A stretch of DNA of 64,000 bases from PWQG01 sp040882255 (GCA_040882255.1 JBBEBP010000023.1:124001-188000); one strand, 5' to 3'. Counted from the first letter of the stretch, positions 34,689-43,572 are shown. Notes: generated from the letters alone by a model not told the origin. Program-made: numbers and translations.

Positions 34689-35447
34689 TCAACCCTGCAG
34701 CGCCAGCAGGCTGTTGGCGCGCTGGGCGTTCTCGTCAGCGGTCTGGATGACCTGCATCTGCATTTCGTAATTGCGGGCGTTGTCGATCATCGCCACCATG
34801 CTCTCCACGGGGCTGACATTGCTGCCTTCCAGTGCCCCGCTGCGCAGCGTAAGCCCTTCCCCCCGGGGCAGAATACCCGGCTGTCCATCGGCACCCGGGG
34901 GCGCACGGAACAGTCCGTCGTCACCACGCAGCAGCTGACGCGCACCAGGCTCCACCAGTTTGAGACGGCCTATCGGCATCAGGGCGTCAGGTGCCTGTCC
35001 GGCGCCGATGGCACTGATGGTGCCATCGCGCCCGATGGAAACCTGAGCATCCAGCGGCACGACAATGGGTCCGTTCTCGCCGATGACGGGGTGTCCGCCG
35101 CTGCGCAGCAGACCATTACCGTCGACCTGCAGATCACCACGCCGGGTATACGTTTCCGCACCCTGGTCATCCTGGATGGCAAGCCAGGCGTTACCGTCCA
35201 GTGCCACATCCAGTTCCCGGCCGGTGCTGGAAACCGGCCCCGGCGACCAGTCCACCCCGGGGGTGCTGGCACCGGCACTGACACGGGTGGACAGCTCACC
35301 GGGCCCCTCTACCGGCACGGCGCGAGAGGCCATCAACTGGGCGCGGAACCCGTTGGTGGAGGCATTGGCCAGGTTGTGACTGATCACCGCCTGTTCATCC
35401 AGGGCCCGCCTGGCCCCGCTCATGGCGGTGTAGATGAGATGATCCAT
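34689..35447 (-). CDS. flgF: Flagellar proximal rod protein FlgF
   Basis: 252 residues. MDHLIYTAMSGARRALDEQA, VISHNLANASTNGFRAQLMA at the N-terminus; LEGSNVSPVESMVAMIDNAR and YEMQMQVIQTADENAQRANS at the C-terminus are diagnostic. Proximal rod subunit. Confidence 0.97.
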   Translation of the reverse strand: MDHLIYTAMSGARRALDEQAVISHNLANASTNGFRAQLMASRAVPVEGPGELSTRVSAGASTPGVDWSPGPVSSTGRELDVALDGNAWLAIQDDQGAETYTRRGDLQVDGNGLLRSGGHPVIGENGPIVVPLDAQVSIGRDGTISAIGAGQAPDALMPIGRLKLVEPGARQLLRGDDGLFRAPPGADGQPGILPRGEGLTLRSGALEGSNVSPVESMVAMIDNARNYEMQMQVIQTADENAQRANSLLALQG

Positions 35448-35460
35448 AATTCGTCCCTCG

Positions 35461-36636
35461 TTAACCCATATTCACGGCTTGCTGCAGGACTTCTTCCTGG
35501 ACCTTCACGGTCTGGGCATTGGCCTGGTAGTTGCGCTGGGCAATGATCAGGTCCACCAGCTCGCGTGTCAGATCCACATTGGACGTCTCGATGACCCCGG
35601 ACTCAATGCCGCCCAGTTGACCGGAGCCCGCCAGACCCACCAATGCCGGCCCGGAGGCGGAGGTTTCCGCCCAGGCATTGTCGCCCACCGGGTTCAACCC
35701 TTCCACGTTGGCGAAATCCGCCATGGCGATGGTACCGATAAGCTGGGTCTGCTCGTTGGAATAATTGCCGACAATCTGCCCGCTTTCATCGATGGCGATG
35801 CCCACCAGACTGCCTGCGGCATAACCGTCCTGGTTCATCTTGGCCAACTCGAAATCACTGCCGAACTGGGTGGTGTCATCCAGGTCCAGGGAGATGTTCA
35901 TCGGATTGACGCCACCTCCCGGCGTAAAGGTGAAATCCAGGGCACCGGGGTTGTCGTTGACCCCGTTCTCGTCGAAAGTCAGATTACCGGTCTCGGGCGC
36001 GACCTCACCGTCTCTCGACATCCGGACGTCCCAGTCGTTATCCCCGGTCTTGCTGAAATAGAGAGTGGTATTGTGCGCCTTGCCCTGGGAATCGAACAGG
36101 GTCACATTATTGGCATACGAATAGGTGTCCGCGTTGTCCTGATCGAAAGGGGCAACGGCCGGCACGCCGGTGCGCGCGTCCAGATTGAAAGTCGCCTCCA
36201 CCGCCGTGGATGCCTTGGCCTGCAGGGCGCCGGATGGCACCTGCAGCTCCTGGGGAGCACCGCCTGCCCCTACGTCGCCGGGATACCCCGTCAGGCGGGC
36301 CCCCTGCGCATTCACCAGATAGCCTTCATTATTGAGTGACAATTGACCATTTCGCGAATAGACCACCTGCTCGTTCTGGATGAGTCGGAAAAAGCCTTCA
36401 CCATCAATGGCCAGGTCCAGGTTACGGCCGCTGCTCTCCAGACTCCCCGTACTGAAGTCCTGCATCACCGCCGCTATCCGGGTACCCAGCCCCGTCTTGG
36501 CGCCGGCGAAGACATCCGAGAACACAGCTTTCGAGCCCTTGAAACCCACGGTCTGCGAGTTGGAAATATTATTGCCGATCACGTCCAGATTGGTCGCGGA
36601 CGCCTTGAGTCCGCTTAGCGCCTGAGAAAACCCCAT
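35461..36636 (-). CDS. flgE: Flagellar hook protein FlgE
   Basis: 391 residues. GFSQALSGLKASATNLDVIG, NNISNSQTVGFKGSKAVFSD start the protein; ETSNVDLTRELVDLIIAQRN, YQANAQTVKVQEEVLQQAVN end it. The middle contains the hook surface domains, rich in Asp and Asn. It polymerises into the hook under the FlgD cap. 70 bases separate it from flgD. Confidence 0.98.
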   Translation of the reverse strand: MGFSQALSGLKASATNLDVIGNNISNSQTVGFKGSKAVFSDVFAGAKTGLGTRIAAVMQDFSTGSLESSGRNLDLAIDGEGFFRLIQNEQVVYSRNGQLSLNNEGYLVNAQGARLTGYPGDVGAGGAPQELQVPSGALQAKASTAVEATFNLDARTGVPAVAPFDQDNADTYSYANNVTLFDSQGKAHNTTLYFSKTGDNDWDVRMSRDGEVAPETGNLTFDENGVNDNPGALDFTFTPGGGVNPMNISLDLDDTTQFGSDFELAKMNQDGYAAGSLVGIAIDESGQIVGNYSNEQTQLIGTIAMADFANVEGLNPVGDNAWAETSASGPALVGLAGSGQLGGIESGVIETSNVDLTRELVDLIIAQRNYQANAQTVKVQEEVLQQAVNMG

Positions 36637-36706
36637 TGCCAGCTCTCCTTATTATCAATGACTGCCGCCACATCTCAGCACAGCAGAATGTTCAAACCAG
36701 TTTTGT

Positions 36707-37384
36707 TCAAAGTATCTGCCGGACATCCTGCAGCCGGACCTGCTCGGAGATGCCGCCCAGATCAAGCCGCACCCCGCCTTCATTGCCCGTGCTGATACCG
36801 CTCACGACCGCGTAATTGAGAGCGTTGCTCTCCACCACACTGCCGTCCTCGGTCAGGGCTTCAATCTCCACACGGTAGGCACCGGCCGGGGCCACTTCAT
36901 TCCCGTCCAGCCTGCCGTCCCAGTGGATGCTTTCCACGCCGGCATCGGTAGCACCCTGCGTCATGCGGCGCACCACCTGGCCGTCCCCGGAAAGGATTCG
37001 TATATTGAGCTCACTGGCCGGCTTTTCCAGATCAACTCCAAAAGGAGTCGCGACGCCCTCGTCTCCCACCAGCAGCCGGTTGCCCGGTACCAGTACGCCC
37101 TTGTCGATCAGTCCAGCCGCCTGCAGGGACTGTCCCGTTTCGATCTGTGACGTGATGCCGTTGAGCGTATCGTTCAGAGAATCGATACCGTTGACCGTAT
37201 TGATCTGCGCCAGCTGAGACGTCAGCTGGGAGTTCTCCATGGGCTTGAGCGGGTCCTGGTTCTGAAGCTGGGTGACCAGCAGGGTCATGAAACTGTCACG
37301 CAGCTCCTGGGCGGTACCGCCGCCGCCCGCCCCGCGGCCGGCCGGGCCGGAAACCGGGGAATTGATGGCATCAATCGCACTCAT
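36707..37384 (-). CDS. flgD: Hook cap protein FlgD
   Basis: 225 residues. The N-terminal signature FMTLLVTQLQNQDPLKPMEN, SQLTSQLAQINTVNGIDSLN is followed by FlgD tudor-like and Ig-like domains (VRRMTQGATDAGVESIHWDG, RLDGNEVAPAGAYRVEIEAL). It caps the growing hook. It starts two bases after flgC. Confidence 0.97.
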   Translation of the reverse strand: MSAIDAINSPVSGPAGRGAGGGGTAQELRDSFMTLLVTQLQNQDPLKPMENSQLTSQLAQINTVNGIDSLNDTLNGITSQIETGQSLQAAGLIDKGVLVPGNRLLVGDEGVATPFGVDLEKPASELNIRILSGDGQVVRRMTQGATDAGVESIHWDGRLDGNEVAPAGAYRVEIEALTEDGSVVESNALNYAVVSGISTGNEGGVRLDLGGISEQVRLQDVRQIL

Positions 37385-37386
37385 AT

Positions 37387-37794
37387 CTAGCCGTCTCCCA
37401 GTGTCAATGTCTCGAGCAGCAACTGCTTGCTGGTGTTCATCACTTCCACATTGGCCTGATAGGAACGCGAAGCCGATATCATGTTGACCATCTCCTGAAC
37501 GGGCTCCACATTGGGCATGGCCACATAGCCCTGATCATCCGCCATGGGGTGCTGCGGGTTATACTCACGGCGCAAGGGCGATGGATCCTCCACCACCTGC
37601 GACACCCGGACTCCACCTATTTCATCGGGCTGGCGCGCCATGGACTCGAACATGACCTGGCGCGCGCGGTAGGGCTGCTCCTGCGGCCCCGCGACTGTGT
37701 CCGCATTGGCCAGATTGCTGGCCGTGACATTCATCCGCTGTGACTGGGCGGCCATGGCCGATCCGGAAATATCGAAAATCGAAAGCATTGACAT
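37387..37794 (-). CDS. flgC: Flagellar proximal rod protein FlgC
   Basis: 135 residues. FDISGSAMAAQSQRMNVTAS, NLANADTVAGPQEQPYRARQ, GYVAMPNVEPVQEMVNMISA, SRSYQANVEVMNTSKQLLLE are typical FlgC. 49 bases lie between it and flgB. Confidence 0.98.
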   Translation of the reverse strand: MSMLSIFDISGSAMAAQSQRMNVTASNLANADTVAGPQEQPYRARQVMFESMARQPDEIGGVRVSQVVEDPSPLRREYNPQHPMADDQGYVAMPNVEPVQEMVNMISASRSYQANVEVMNTSKQLLLETLTLGDG

Positions 37795-37843
37795 GTTTCT
37801 GCTCCTGACGGGTCACCGCCCGCCTTCTGAAATCAAGCGTTGA

Positions 37844-38260
37844 TCACTCGGGACGCATCGCGGTTTTCAGCCCGGTGATGGTACTGTTCATGAAGGTCAG
37901 GCTGGTCTGGTAGCGGAGCGAATTATCCGCAAAACGGGCACGCTCGCTTTCCATCTCTACGGTATTGCCGTCCAGGCTCGACTGCTGCGGTACGCGATAC
38001 AGCAACTCCTCCACCTTGTTGCTAGCGCCGCTACCGCCCGACAGGTGACCCGAAGAAGTGGTAGCCAGCTCCAGATTGCCACCTGCCCCCGCGCCGGTCC
38101 GCATGGCACGCGAAAGCTCAGCGCTGAAATCAATGTCCCGGGCCTTGTAGTTCGGTGTGTCCGCATTGGCGATATTCGATGCCAGCACCTGCTGGCGCTC
38201 ATGACGCAGACTCAGCGCCTGCTGTTGGAAGGCAAATGCCTCACTGAGCTTGTCTATCAT
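37844..38260 (-). CDS. flgB: Flagellar proximal rod protein FlgB
   Basis: 138 residues. FQQQALSLRHERQQVLASNI, ANADTPNYKARDIDFSAELS at the N-terminus and DGNTVEMESERARFADNSLR, YQTSLTFMNSTITGLKTAMR at the C-terminus. First gene of the flgB-to-flgL row; divergent from flgA with a 165-base shared region that should hold the FlhDC-controlled promoter. Confidence 0.98.
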   Translation of the reverse strand: MIDKLSEAFAFQQQALSLRHERQQVLASNIANADTPNYKARDIDFSAELSRAMRTGAGAGGNLELATTSSGHLSGGSGASNKVEELLYRVPQQSSLDGNTVEMESERARFADNSLRYQTSLTFMNSTITGLKTAMRPE

Positions 38261-38362
38261 CTTGCAGCACTCCCCATGAATTTATTTCCATGGCTGCAGT
38301 GTATAGAAGCGCGCCACCGGCAAAAGCCGGAAAAAGCGCCCATAAGACAGCCAATTTGCTGC

Positions 38363-38389
38363 TTGACCGGCTCCGGTGCTCGCTATAAT
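38363..38389 (+). promoter_or_regulatory. Sigma70-type promoter for flgA
   Basis: TTGACC (38363-38368) and a perfect TATAAT (38384-38389), separated by only 15 bases. The short spacer may make it activator-dependent. The start would be near 38396, 30 bases before the flgA ATG. Confidence 0.55.
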
Positions 38390-38425
38390 GCGCTACAAGC
38401 CCAATATCCAGCCAGGAGAGCACTC

Positions 38426-39166
38426 ATGATTCGCAAGACTGCATCACTGTCGGCACGGCTGCGGATACTGCTCGGCATCGTACTGACCATACCGGCGTTC
38501 ACGCTCGCTACCAGTGATTCCAGGGCTGACACGGAAACGGAAATCATGGCGACGGTGCAGGCGTTCCTGCACGAGCAGACCCGCGACAAGGCCAGCCAGG
38601 TGCAGATCCGGGTGTTTGACAGTGCCGCCAGTTTCCCCGCTTGCCTGGACCCGCAGCCCTTTCTGGCCCGCCGCAGTCAGCAGGCGCTCAGCGGCGACAT
38701 ATCGGTGGGCGTGCGCTGTAATGGCGATGCAGGCAACGTACGCTATCTGCGGGCCCGCATTTCCCTTCTCGGCAGCTACGTCACCGTCGCCGGGGATATC
38801 CCCCGCGGCACGCTCCTGGAGGCTTCCATGCTGGAACGGCAACAGGGTAATCTCGACAAATTGCCACCCAAAGCCATCCTGGAGAGCGAACACGCTGTCG
38901 GTCAACTGACCCGCCGGCGCCTGTCAGCGGGAACCATACTGCAGCAACAGCATCTGCAGCGGCCCTCGCTGATCGAGCGCGGGCAGCCGGTCACCATCGA
39001 GAGCCGGGGCCGGGGGTTCGTCGTGACACGCGAAGGAGAGGCACTGGAAAGCGGCGGCCGGGGGGATGCCATACGCGTCAGGATCACCAGGCGGGAAAAC
39101 CTGAGGGCCGTAGTGATTGCCGAGGACCGGGTCCGGGTCGGCGAATTCCAGGGAGCTTCACTCTAA
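38426..39166 (+). CDS. flgA: P-ring assembly chaperone FlgA
   Basis: 246 residues. Signal peptide at about 1-35 (LRILLGIVLTIPAFTLATSD), then the SAF domain: GDIPRGTLLEASMLERQQGN, AVGQLTRRRLSAGTILQQQH, IERGQPVTIESRGRGFVVTR, GDAIRVRITR. FlgA acts in the periplasm on FlgI. ATG 38426 has AGGAGA seven bases upstream; longer open frame upstream is only antisense to flgB. Its stop codon TAA is also the beginning of the flgM -35 element. Confidence 0.95.
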   Translation: MIRKTASLSARLRILLGIVLTIPAFTLATSDSRADTETEIMATVQAFLHEQTRDKASQVQIRVFDSAASFPACLDPQPFLARRSQQALSGDISVGVRCNGDAGNVRYLRARISLLGSYVTVAGDIPRGTLLEASMLERQQGNLDKLPPKAILESEHAVGQLTRRRLSAGTILQQQHLQRPSLIERGQPVTIESRGRGFVVTREGEALESGGRGDAIRVRITRRENLRAVVIAEDRVRVGEFQGASL

Positions 39167-39190
39167 AGTTTGCCGCATTCCAGCCGATAT
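39164..39190 (+). promoter_or_regulatory. Sigma28 promoter of flgM
   Basis: TAAAGTTT (perfect -35), 11 bases, GCCGATAT. The TAA is the flgA stop codon. It lies 55 bases before the flgM start and forms the feedback loop in which FliA raises its own inhibitor. Confidence 0.9.
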
Positions 39191-39245
39191 GAGGTAATAA
39201 TGGCATATCGACACTGAAGGATGCGCGCAAGCGAGAGGTATCCCC

Positions 39246-39521
39246 GTGAAAATTGAAAATCTGACCCTGCTCCAGCAAGTCCAGAAGACGGCACAGGAGC
39301 AAAACGGCACCAGGAAGACCAGCGACCCGGCTTCAGCCCAGGCCCCGGCCAGCGCTGTGGCACGCCTGAGCGAGGCGGCCCGGGACGACAGTCAGGATAT
39401 CGACCCGGCCCGGGTGGAGACGCTGCGGCAGGCTATCAGCGAAGGCAGGCTGGAAATCAACAGCGACCGGATCGCCGAAAGCCTGATCGAGAATGTATAC
39501 ACCATGCTGAACAAAGGATGA
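39246..39521 (+). CDS. flgM: Anti-sigma28 factor FlgM
   Basis: 91 residues, usual size. The C-terminal half that binds FliA is well kept: DIDPARVETLRQAISEGRLE, INSDRIAESLIENVYTMLNK. The N-terminal part is disordered (Gln, Ala, Pro). It binds FliA until the hook is complete and is then exported. The start is GTG 39246 with GAGAGG about eight bases upstream. Overlaps flgN by four bases. Confidence 0.95.
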   Translation: MKIENLTLLQQVQKTAQEQNGTRKTSDPASAQAPASAVARLSEAARDDSQDIDPARVETLRQAISEGRLEINSDRIAESLIENVYTMLNKG

Positions 39522-39967
39522 ACCAGGGCATGCGAGAACTTCTGGAGCGCCAGCACAGATACCTGATCGAGCTGGAGGAACTGCTGCAGCGCGAGAAGGC
39601 GGCGTTGCTTGAGAGCGAGGTAGACGGCGAACTCCTGGCTCACCTAGCAGCAAGCAAGCAACCCCTGCTGGAAGCGATTGAAACCCAGGAAGGCAAACGG
39701 GTCGCAGCACATACCGGTCTCGGTTACGATTCCGGCGAAGCGACACGAGCTGCGGAGGAACACGACTGCGGGGAAATCTGGCAGGAGATCGGACGACTGC
39801 TACGCGAAACATCCCATCTCAACCAACTCAACGGCAGCCTCATAAAAAACCGTCTTGTGCATAATCGGCGCGTACTTCGGGAACTGCGGCAGATCGCCGG
39901 CGCGGCGCTATACGGTGCGGATGGCCTGACTCGCAAAGGGACCGGCAGAGTCCAGTCAAGCGCCTGA
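39518..39967 (+). CDS. flgN: Flagellar export chaperone FlgN
   Basis: 149 residues. Helical (MRELLERQHRYLIELEELLQ, REKAALLESEVDGELLAHLA, KQPLLEAIETQEGKR, HLNQLNGSLIKNRLVHNRRV, LRELRQIAGAALYGADGLT). The last stretch is the FlgN signature. It escorts FlgK and FlgL. Translationally coupled to flgM. Confidence 0.93.
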   Translation: MNQGMRELLERQHRYLIELEELLQREKAALLESEVDGELLAHLAASKQPLLEAIETQEGKRVAAHTGLGYDSGEATRAAEEHDCGEIWQEIGRLLRETSHLNQLNGSLIKNRLVHNRRVLRELRQIAGAALYGADGLTRKGTGRVQSSA

Positions 39968-40030
39968 GCCAGTACCCGCCTCCAGCGAGCCGATTCGCAG
40001 AATGCGGCACTCAACAGGGAGAAACACTGC

Positions 40031-41269
40031 GTGGAATTCGGCGAACCCCTCGAAGAGAACGAAGCCGGGCTCGACAGGCTGCTGGCCATCCAGCCAGTCT
40101 ATGCCAGGAACCTGGATGTCAAGGCCTTTGAACTCTTGCTGGAGCGCACCGATAGCGGCAACCACACGCTCGATGCCATGCAGGCCATCAGTCAGGTGGT
40201 TGTCGATTCCTACACAACGTTGTACCAGAATGGCCGCACCCAGTCCCTGCCCTGCTTTCTCTCGCTGGACGAGGTTGCTCTGCTCGATGCAGAACTGCTG
40301 ACACTGCCCCGGCAGCATTTCATCCTGGAAGTACCCGCCAACATCCCCGCTTCCACCGAGGTTTGCGAACGGCTCCACGAGCTGGCTCGCAAGGGCTACC
40401 TCCTGTCCCTGTCCGGTTACGGGAGTGATGGCCAGCCGGACGCCGATGCGTTTCTCAACATCATTCATATTGTCAGGCTCGATATCGCGGCCCTGTCGCG
40501 CGAGAGCCTGGAAAAGACGCTGGACAGACTCAAACCCTACAGCCTGGACCTGCTGGCGGACAACCTGCATGGCAAGGAACAGTTCCGTTTCTGCCTTGAC
40601 GCCGGCTTCAGCTATTTCCGCGGCGAACCCCTGGCCAAACCCCGGACGATCAAGCGCAGGCGCCCACAAAACAACAAGCTCCTGCTGCTGCAATTGCTGT
40701 CGGAGGTGGAAGACCCCCGGACCAACCTTGAGCGACTGGAAGAAATCTGTCTTCAGGATGCCGACCTGACCTACAAATTTATCAAGGTCATCAACTCCGC
40801 CATTTACGGCATGGAAACAGAAATCGAAACCCTGTCGCACGCACTGGCGCTACTGGGAACGAAACAGATACGGTATTGGGCCTCCATGTTTCTGTTGGAA
40901 GGGCACAAGGACAAGCCGCAGGATCTGGTACGGACCATGCTGATCCGCGGCCGCATGTGCGAGGCCCTGGCCGAGTTCGCCGGATACAGGAATCCGGTCA
41001 GCCATTTCATCGTCGGCCTGCTGTCCAAGCTGGACCTGTTGACCGATATCACCATGACAGAGCTCATGGATAAAGTGCCCCTCAAAAAAGAAATCAAGGA
41101 TGCGTTGCTCCACGGCAGCGGCAACATGGGCAGGGTCCTGCAGGATGTGGAGAACTACGAGCAAGGGCGTTTTGACCAACTCGTCTGTCTTGAAAACCGC
41201 TCTGCCTACGAATCAGCCTATCGGCACAGTACGGCGTGGGCCAGAAAACTGCAGGCAAGCCTCGACTGA
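40031..41269 (+). CDS. YuxH-like protein: degenerate EAL plus HDOD domain
   Basis: 412 residues. Residues about 15-200 are EAL-like: IQPVYARNLDVKAFELLLER, HFILEVPANIPASTEVCERL, GYLLSLSGYGSDGQPDADAF, IIHIVRLDIAAL. The metal- and substrate-binding acidic clusters of active EAL phosphodiesterases are not recognisable, so it is probably inactive. Residues about 210-400 are HDOD: LLLLQLLSEVEDPRTNLERL, LTYKFIKVINSAIYGME, ALALLGTKQIRYWASMFLL. Such proteins are signalling adaptors of unknown output. GTG start with AGGGAGAA upstream. It lies 63 bases after flgN and before convergent motB, so a link to motility is likely, the mechanism unknown. Confidence 0.85.
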   Translation: MEFGEPLEENEAGLDRLLAIQPVYARNLDVKAFELLLERTDSGNHTLDAMQAISQVVVDSYTTLYQNGRTQSLPCFLSLDEVALLDAELLTLPRQHFILEVPANIPASTEVCERLHELARKGYLLSLSGYGSDGQPDADAFLNIIHIVRLDIAALSRESLEKTLDRLKPYSLDLLADNLHGKEQFRFCLDAGFSYFRGEPLAKPRTIKRRRPQNNKLLLLQLLSEVEDPRTNLERLEEICLQDADLTYKFIKVINSAIYGMETEIETLSHALALLGTKQIRYWASMFLLEGHKDKPQDLVRTMLIRGRMCEALAEFAGYRNPVSHFIVGLLSKLDLLTDITMTELMDKVPLKKEIKDALLHGSGNMGRVLQDVENYEQGRFDQLVCLENRSAYESAYRHSTAWARKLQASLD

Positions 41270-41284
41270 AGCCCTCGATCCGCT

Positions 41285-42148
41285 TCAGGTATCACCCAAA
41301 GCCTCCTGCTCTCCAGCAGTGTGGCGCCGGAATATCTGCTCCATCGAGGCATTGTTCAACAGCACCAGTTCGATACGGCGATTGGCCGGGTCACTGGGTT
41401 CACTTGAGAGCAGCGGTACCTGATCCGCCATACCCACTACCTGCATGATCTTTTCCGCCCGCAGCCCTCCGGCCCTCAGTTCACGGCGTGCAGCATTCGC
41501 GCGGTCAGTGGACAACTCCCAATTACTGTAGCCATTGTTATCGCCCCGATAGGGCAGACTGTCGGTATGGCCACTGATATTGATCCGGTTCGGTAGCTGG
41601 TTCAACAGGGGCGCAATGCTGCGCAGCAATTCCCGCATATAGGGTGCCACCGCATCACTGCCGCGCTCATACATGGGCCGGCGTTCACTGTCCAGCAACT
41701 GGATCAGCAAGCCTTCCGGTACGACATAGATTCGCAACTGGTCCCGCAGTTCCCGGAGGCGAGGCTCAGCCTGCATGACGGCCTGGATATCGCGCTGTAA
41801 CTCGCGAAAACGCCGCCGTATCTCGGCGGGCCGGCTGCTCTGGCGAAGATCGATACGGGCCGTTTCCCCCTCGGAGAAAACCGGGTCCGGTCCGCCGCCC
41901 GGGATCGCGCTGTTGCTGGCTGTCGGTCTGTCACCGCCGGCCATGGCAACCAGGAGCGGAGTGCGGAAATAGTCCGCGATGCCTTCCATTTCGCCAGGAG
42001 AGCTGGTGGAAACCAGCCACAACACCAGAAACAGGGCCATCATGGCCGTCATGAAATCCGCCAGGGCAATTTTCCAGCTACCGCCGGTGTGGGCACGAAC
42101 CACTTTTTTGCGTCTGATGACGACAATGGGCCGACGCTCGTCCGTCAT
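41285..42148 (-). CDS. motB: Flagellar stator protein MotB
   Basis: 287 residues. One membrane helix with the proton-binding aspartate D31 (ALADFMTAMMALFLVLWLVS), a plug region, and the OmpA-like peptidoglycan-binding domain at about 150-270 (NRINISGHTDSLPYRGDNNG, NWELSTDRANAARRELRAGG). Asp plus the MotA partner suggest a proton-driven (MotAB-type) stator, although sodium use cannot be excluded for a halophile. Overlaps motA by four bases. Confidence 0.97.
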   Translation of the reverse strand: MTDERRPIVVIRRKKVVRAHTGGSWKIALADFMTAMMALFLVLWLVSTSSPGEMEGIADYFRTPLLVAMAGGDRPTASNSAIPGGGPDPVFSEGETARIDLRQSSRPAEIRRRFRELQRDIQAVMQAEPRLRELRDQLRIYVVPEGLLIQLLDSERRPMYERGSDAVAPYMRELLRSIAPLLNQLPNRINISGHTDSLPYRGDNNGYSNWELSTDRANAARRELRAGGLRAEKIMQVVGMADQVPLLSSEPSDPANRRIELVLLNNASMEQIFRRHTAGEQEALGDT

Positions 42149-43020
42149 GCAGTGCTTCCTTCCGCATTCTTGACGGAGCGGACATGATCCTCGAGCTCAG
42201 TGAAGCTGGGACGTTCGGCGGCATGCAGTGCCTTGCGGCCGAATTCCACCGCCAACTGGGGAGCGTAGCCGTTGAGACTGGCCAGCAGCGTAACGCGCAT
42301 GCATTGCAGCATCTTTATCGCCTCGCTGACTTGATGCTCGATACGGCTGGCCAGCGGGTTGATAAACCCGTAGGCAAGCAGGATGCCGAGGAAGGTGCCG
42401 ACCAGGGCGTGCGCCACCATCTGCCCCACCTGTTCCGCTCCCGCATCGGCCGAGCCCAGGGCCTTGACCACGCCCATCACCGCGACCACGATACCGAAAG
42501 CCGGCAGGGCGTCACCCACACGGCCCAGGGCATCGGAGGGAATATGAGCCTCGCGCTCGAAGCTCTCTATCTCGTGATTCATCAACTCATCCAGTTCCAG
42601 CGGGTCCATGCTGCCCCCGATCATCAGGCGCAGATAATCGGTGATGAATGACATGATCATGGTATCCCCCAGAATCCGGGGATATTCCGCGAACAGGGGG
42701 CTTTTATCGGGTTCCTCGACATCGGCTTCAATGCCCAGCACACCTTCCCGGCGCATTTTGGAAAGCAGCCTGTACTGAAGCGCCATCAGCTCCATGTACA
42801 TGCTCTTGTTGTACTTGTTGGTGCGCTTGAGACGTGAAAACGTGCGGAAAGTAGCCGTGATCGCCTTGCCGTTATTGCCCGCGACGAAAGCACCCACTGC
42901 CGCGCCGCAGATCATGACGATTTCCATCGGCTGGTATAGCGGCCCCAGGGCCCCCCCCGCCATCACGAAACCGCCAAATACGGAGCCCAGTATGATCACG
43001 AATCCTAAACTTATCAGCAC
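42145..43020 (-). CDS. motA: Flagellar stator protein MotA
   Basis: 291 residues, E. coli-like long form. Four membrane segments; first MLISLGFVIILGSVFGGFVM, third and fourth GDALPAFGIVVAVMGVVKAL and LVGTFLGILLAYGFINPLA with the conserved prolines. The cytoplasmic loop (about 50-170) carries the charged FliG-contacting residues (MRREGVLGIEADVEEPDKS). It has its own likely sigma28 promoter at 43063-43089. Confidence 0.98.
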   Translation of the reverse strand: MLISLGFVIILGSVFGGFVMAGGALGPLYQPMEIVMICGAAVGAFVAGNNGKAITATFRTFSRLKRTNKYNKSMYMELMALQYRLLSKMRREGVLGIEADVEEPDKSPLFAEYPRILGDTMIMSFITDYLRLMIGGSMDPLELDELMNHEIESFEREAHIPSDALGRVGDALPAFGIVVAVMGVVKALGSADAGAEQVGQMVAHALVGTFLGILLAYGFINPLASRIEHQVSEAIKMLQCMRVTLLASLNGYAPQLAVEFGRKALHAAERPSFTELEDHVRSVKNAEGSTA

Positions 43021-43062
43021 GCCTTCTACCCTGCCTTGTCCATGAAAGGAAACCTAAACAGG

Positions 43063-43089
43063 GTATCGGCAGAAAAGAGTGCAGCTTGA
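43063..43089 (-). promoter_or_regulatory. Probable sigma28 promoter of motAB
   Basis: Minus strand: TCAAGCTG, 11 bases, GCCGATAC. The -10 matches seven of eight and the -35 five of eight, with exact spacing, about 45 bases before the motA ATG. Confidence 0.65.
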
Positions 43090-43167
43090 GGATTTCTTGT
43101 TGCGATTTGACAGACACTGTCATGTGCTGCCGGTAGAAGGGAATCCGTGCGGCCAGGATGCACCGTA

Positions 43168-43185
43168 ACGGGGACCGCTCCCCGT
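43168..43185. other. Hairpin downstream of csrA
   Basis: ACGGGGA and TCCCCGT form a perfect 7-bp stem with a 4-base loop, 37 bases after the csrA stop. No T-run follows on the minus strand, so termination here would be weak. The rest of 43090-43222 shows nothing clear. Confidence 0.4.
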
Positions 43186-43222
43186 CACCGGCGGGTACCG
43201 CACGGGAAAGCGGGAAAGGGCA

Positions 43223-43426
43223 TCAAACCTCGTCCTGGGGATCGGACTCCTCCGGATCACCTTTCTCATTCTGGATCCGCTGATAGATCTCTTCCCGGTG
43301 GACAGCCACGTCCTTGGGTGCGTTGACGCCGATACGTACCTGGTTGCCCTTGACACCCAGTACGGTAACGGTGACTTCATCACCGACCATCAGCGTCTCA
43401 CCAATGCGGCGGGTCAGAATCAACAT
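43223..43426 (-). CDS. csrA: Carbon storage regulator CsrA (RsmA)
   Basis: 67 residues. MLILTRRIGETLMVGDEVTV, TVLGVKGNQVRIGVNAPKDV, AVHREEIYQRIQNEKGD is the complete CsrA fold, including the RNA-binding R44-type arginine in VHREEIYQ. It binds GGA-containing mRNA leaders; in enterics it stabilises flhDC mRNA. AAGGAGAGAAC precedes the ATG. It follows lysC on the same strand, the common alaS-lysC-csrA order. The usual neighbouring tRNA-Ser is not here but at 4536. Confidence 0.98.
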   Translation of the reverse strand: MLILTRRIGETLMVGDEVTVTVLGVKGNQVRIGVNAPKDVAVHREEIYQRIQNEKGDPEESDPQDEV

Positions 43427-43572
43427 GTCGTTCTCTCCTTACAATCCTGCACTCTGTCTGGCTCACGACCGGTTTCGGACCTGTCATGGCTCGTATGTCC
43501 CTGTACTTTTCCTTCTATACGCAATGATCCAGCGCACGGATCACGGAAAACACACACGGGTTGTCACGGTAC

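Noticed and set aside
39968..40030. Sigma28 site before the EAL/HDOD gene (GCCGATTC near 40000)
   Set aside because: The -10-like word has no matching -35 at N11 (CAGTACCC).
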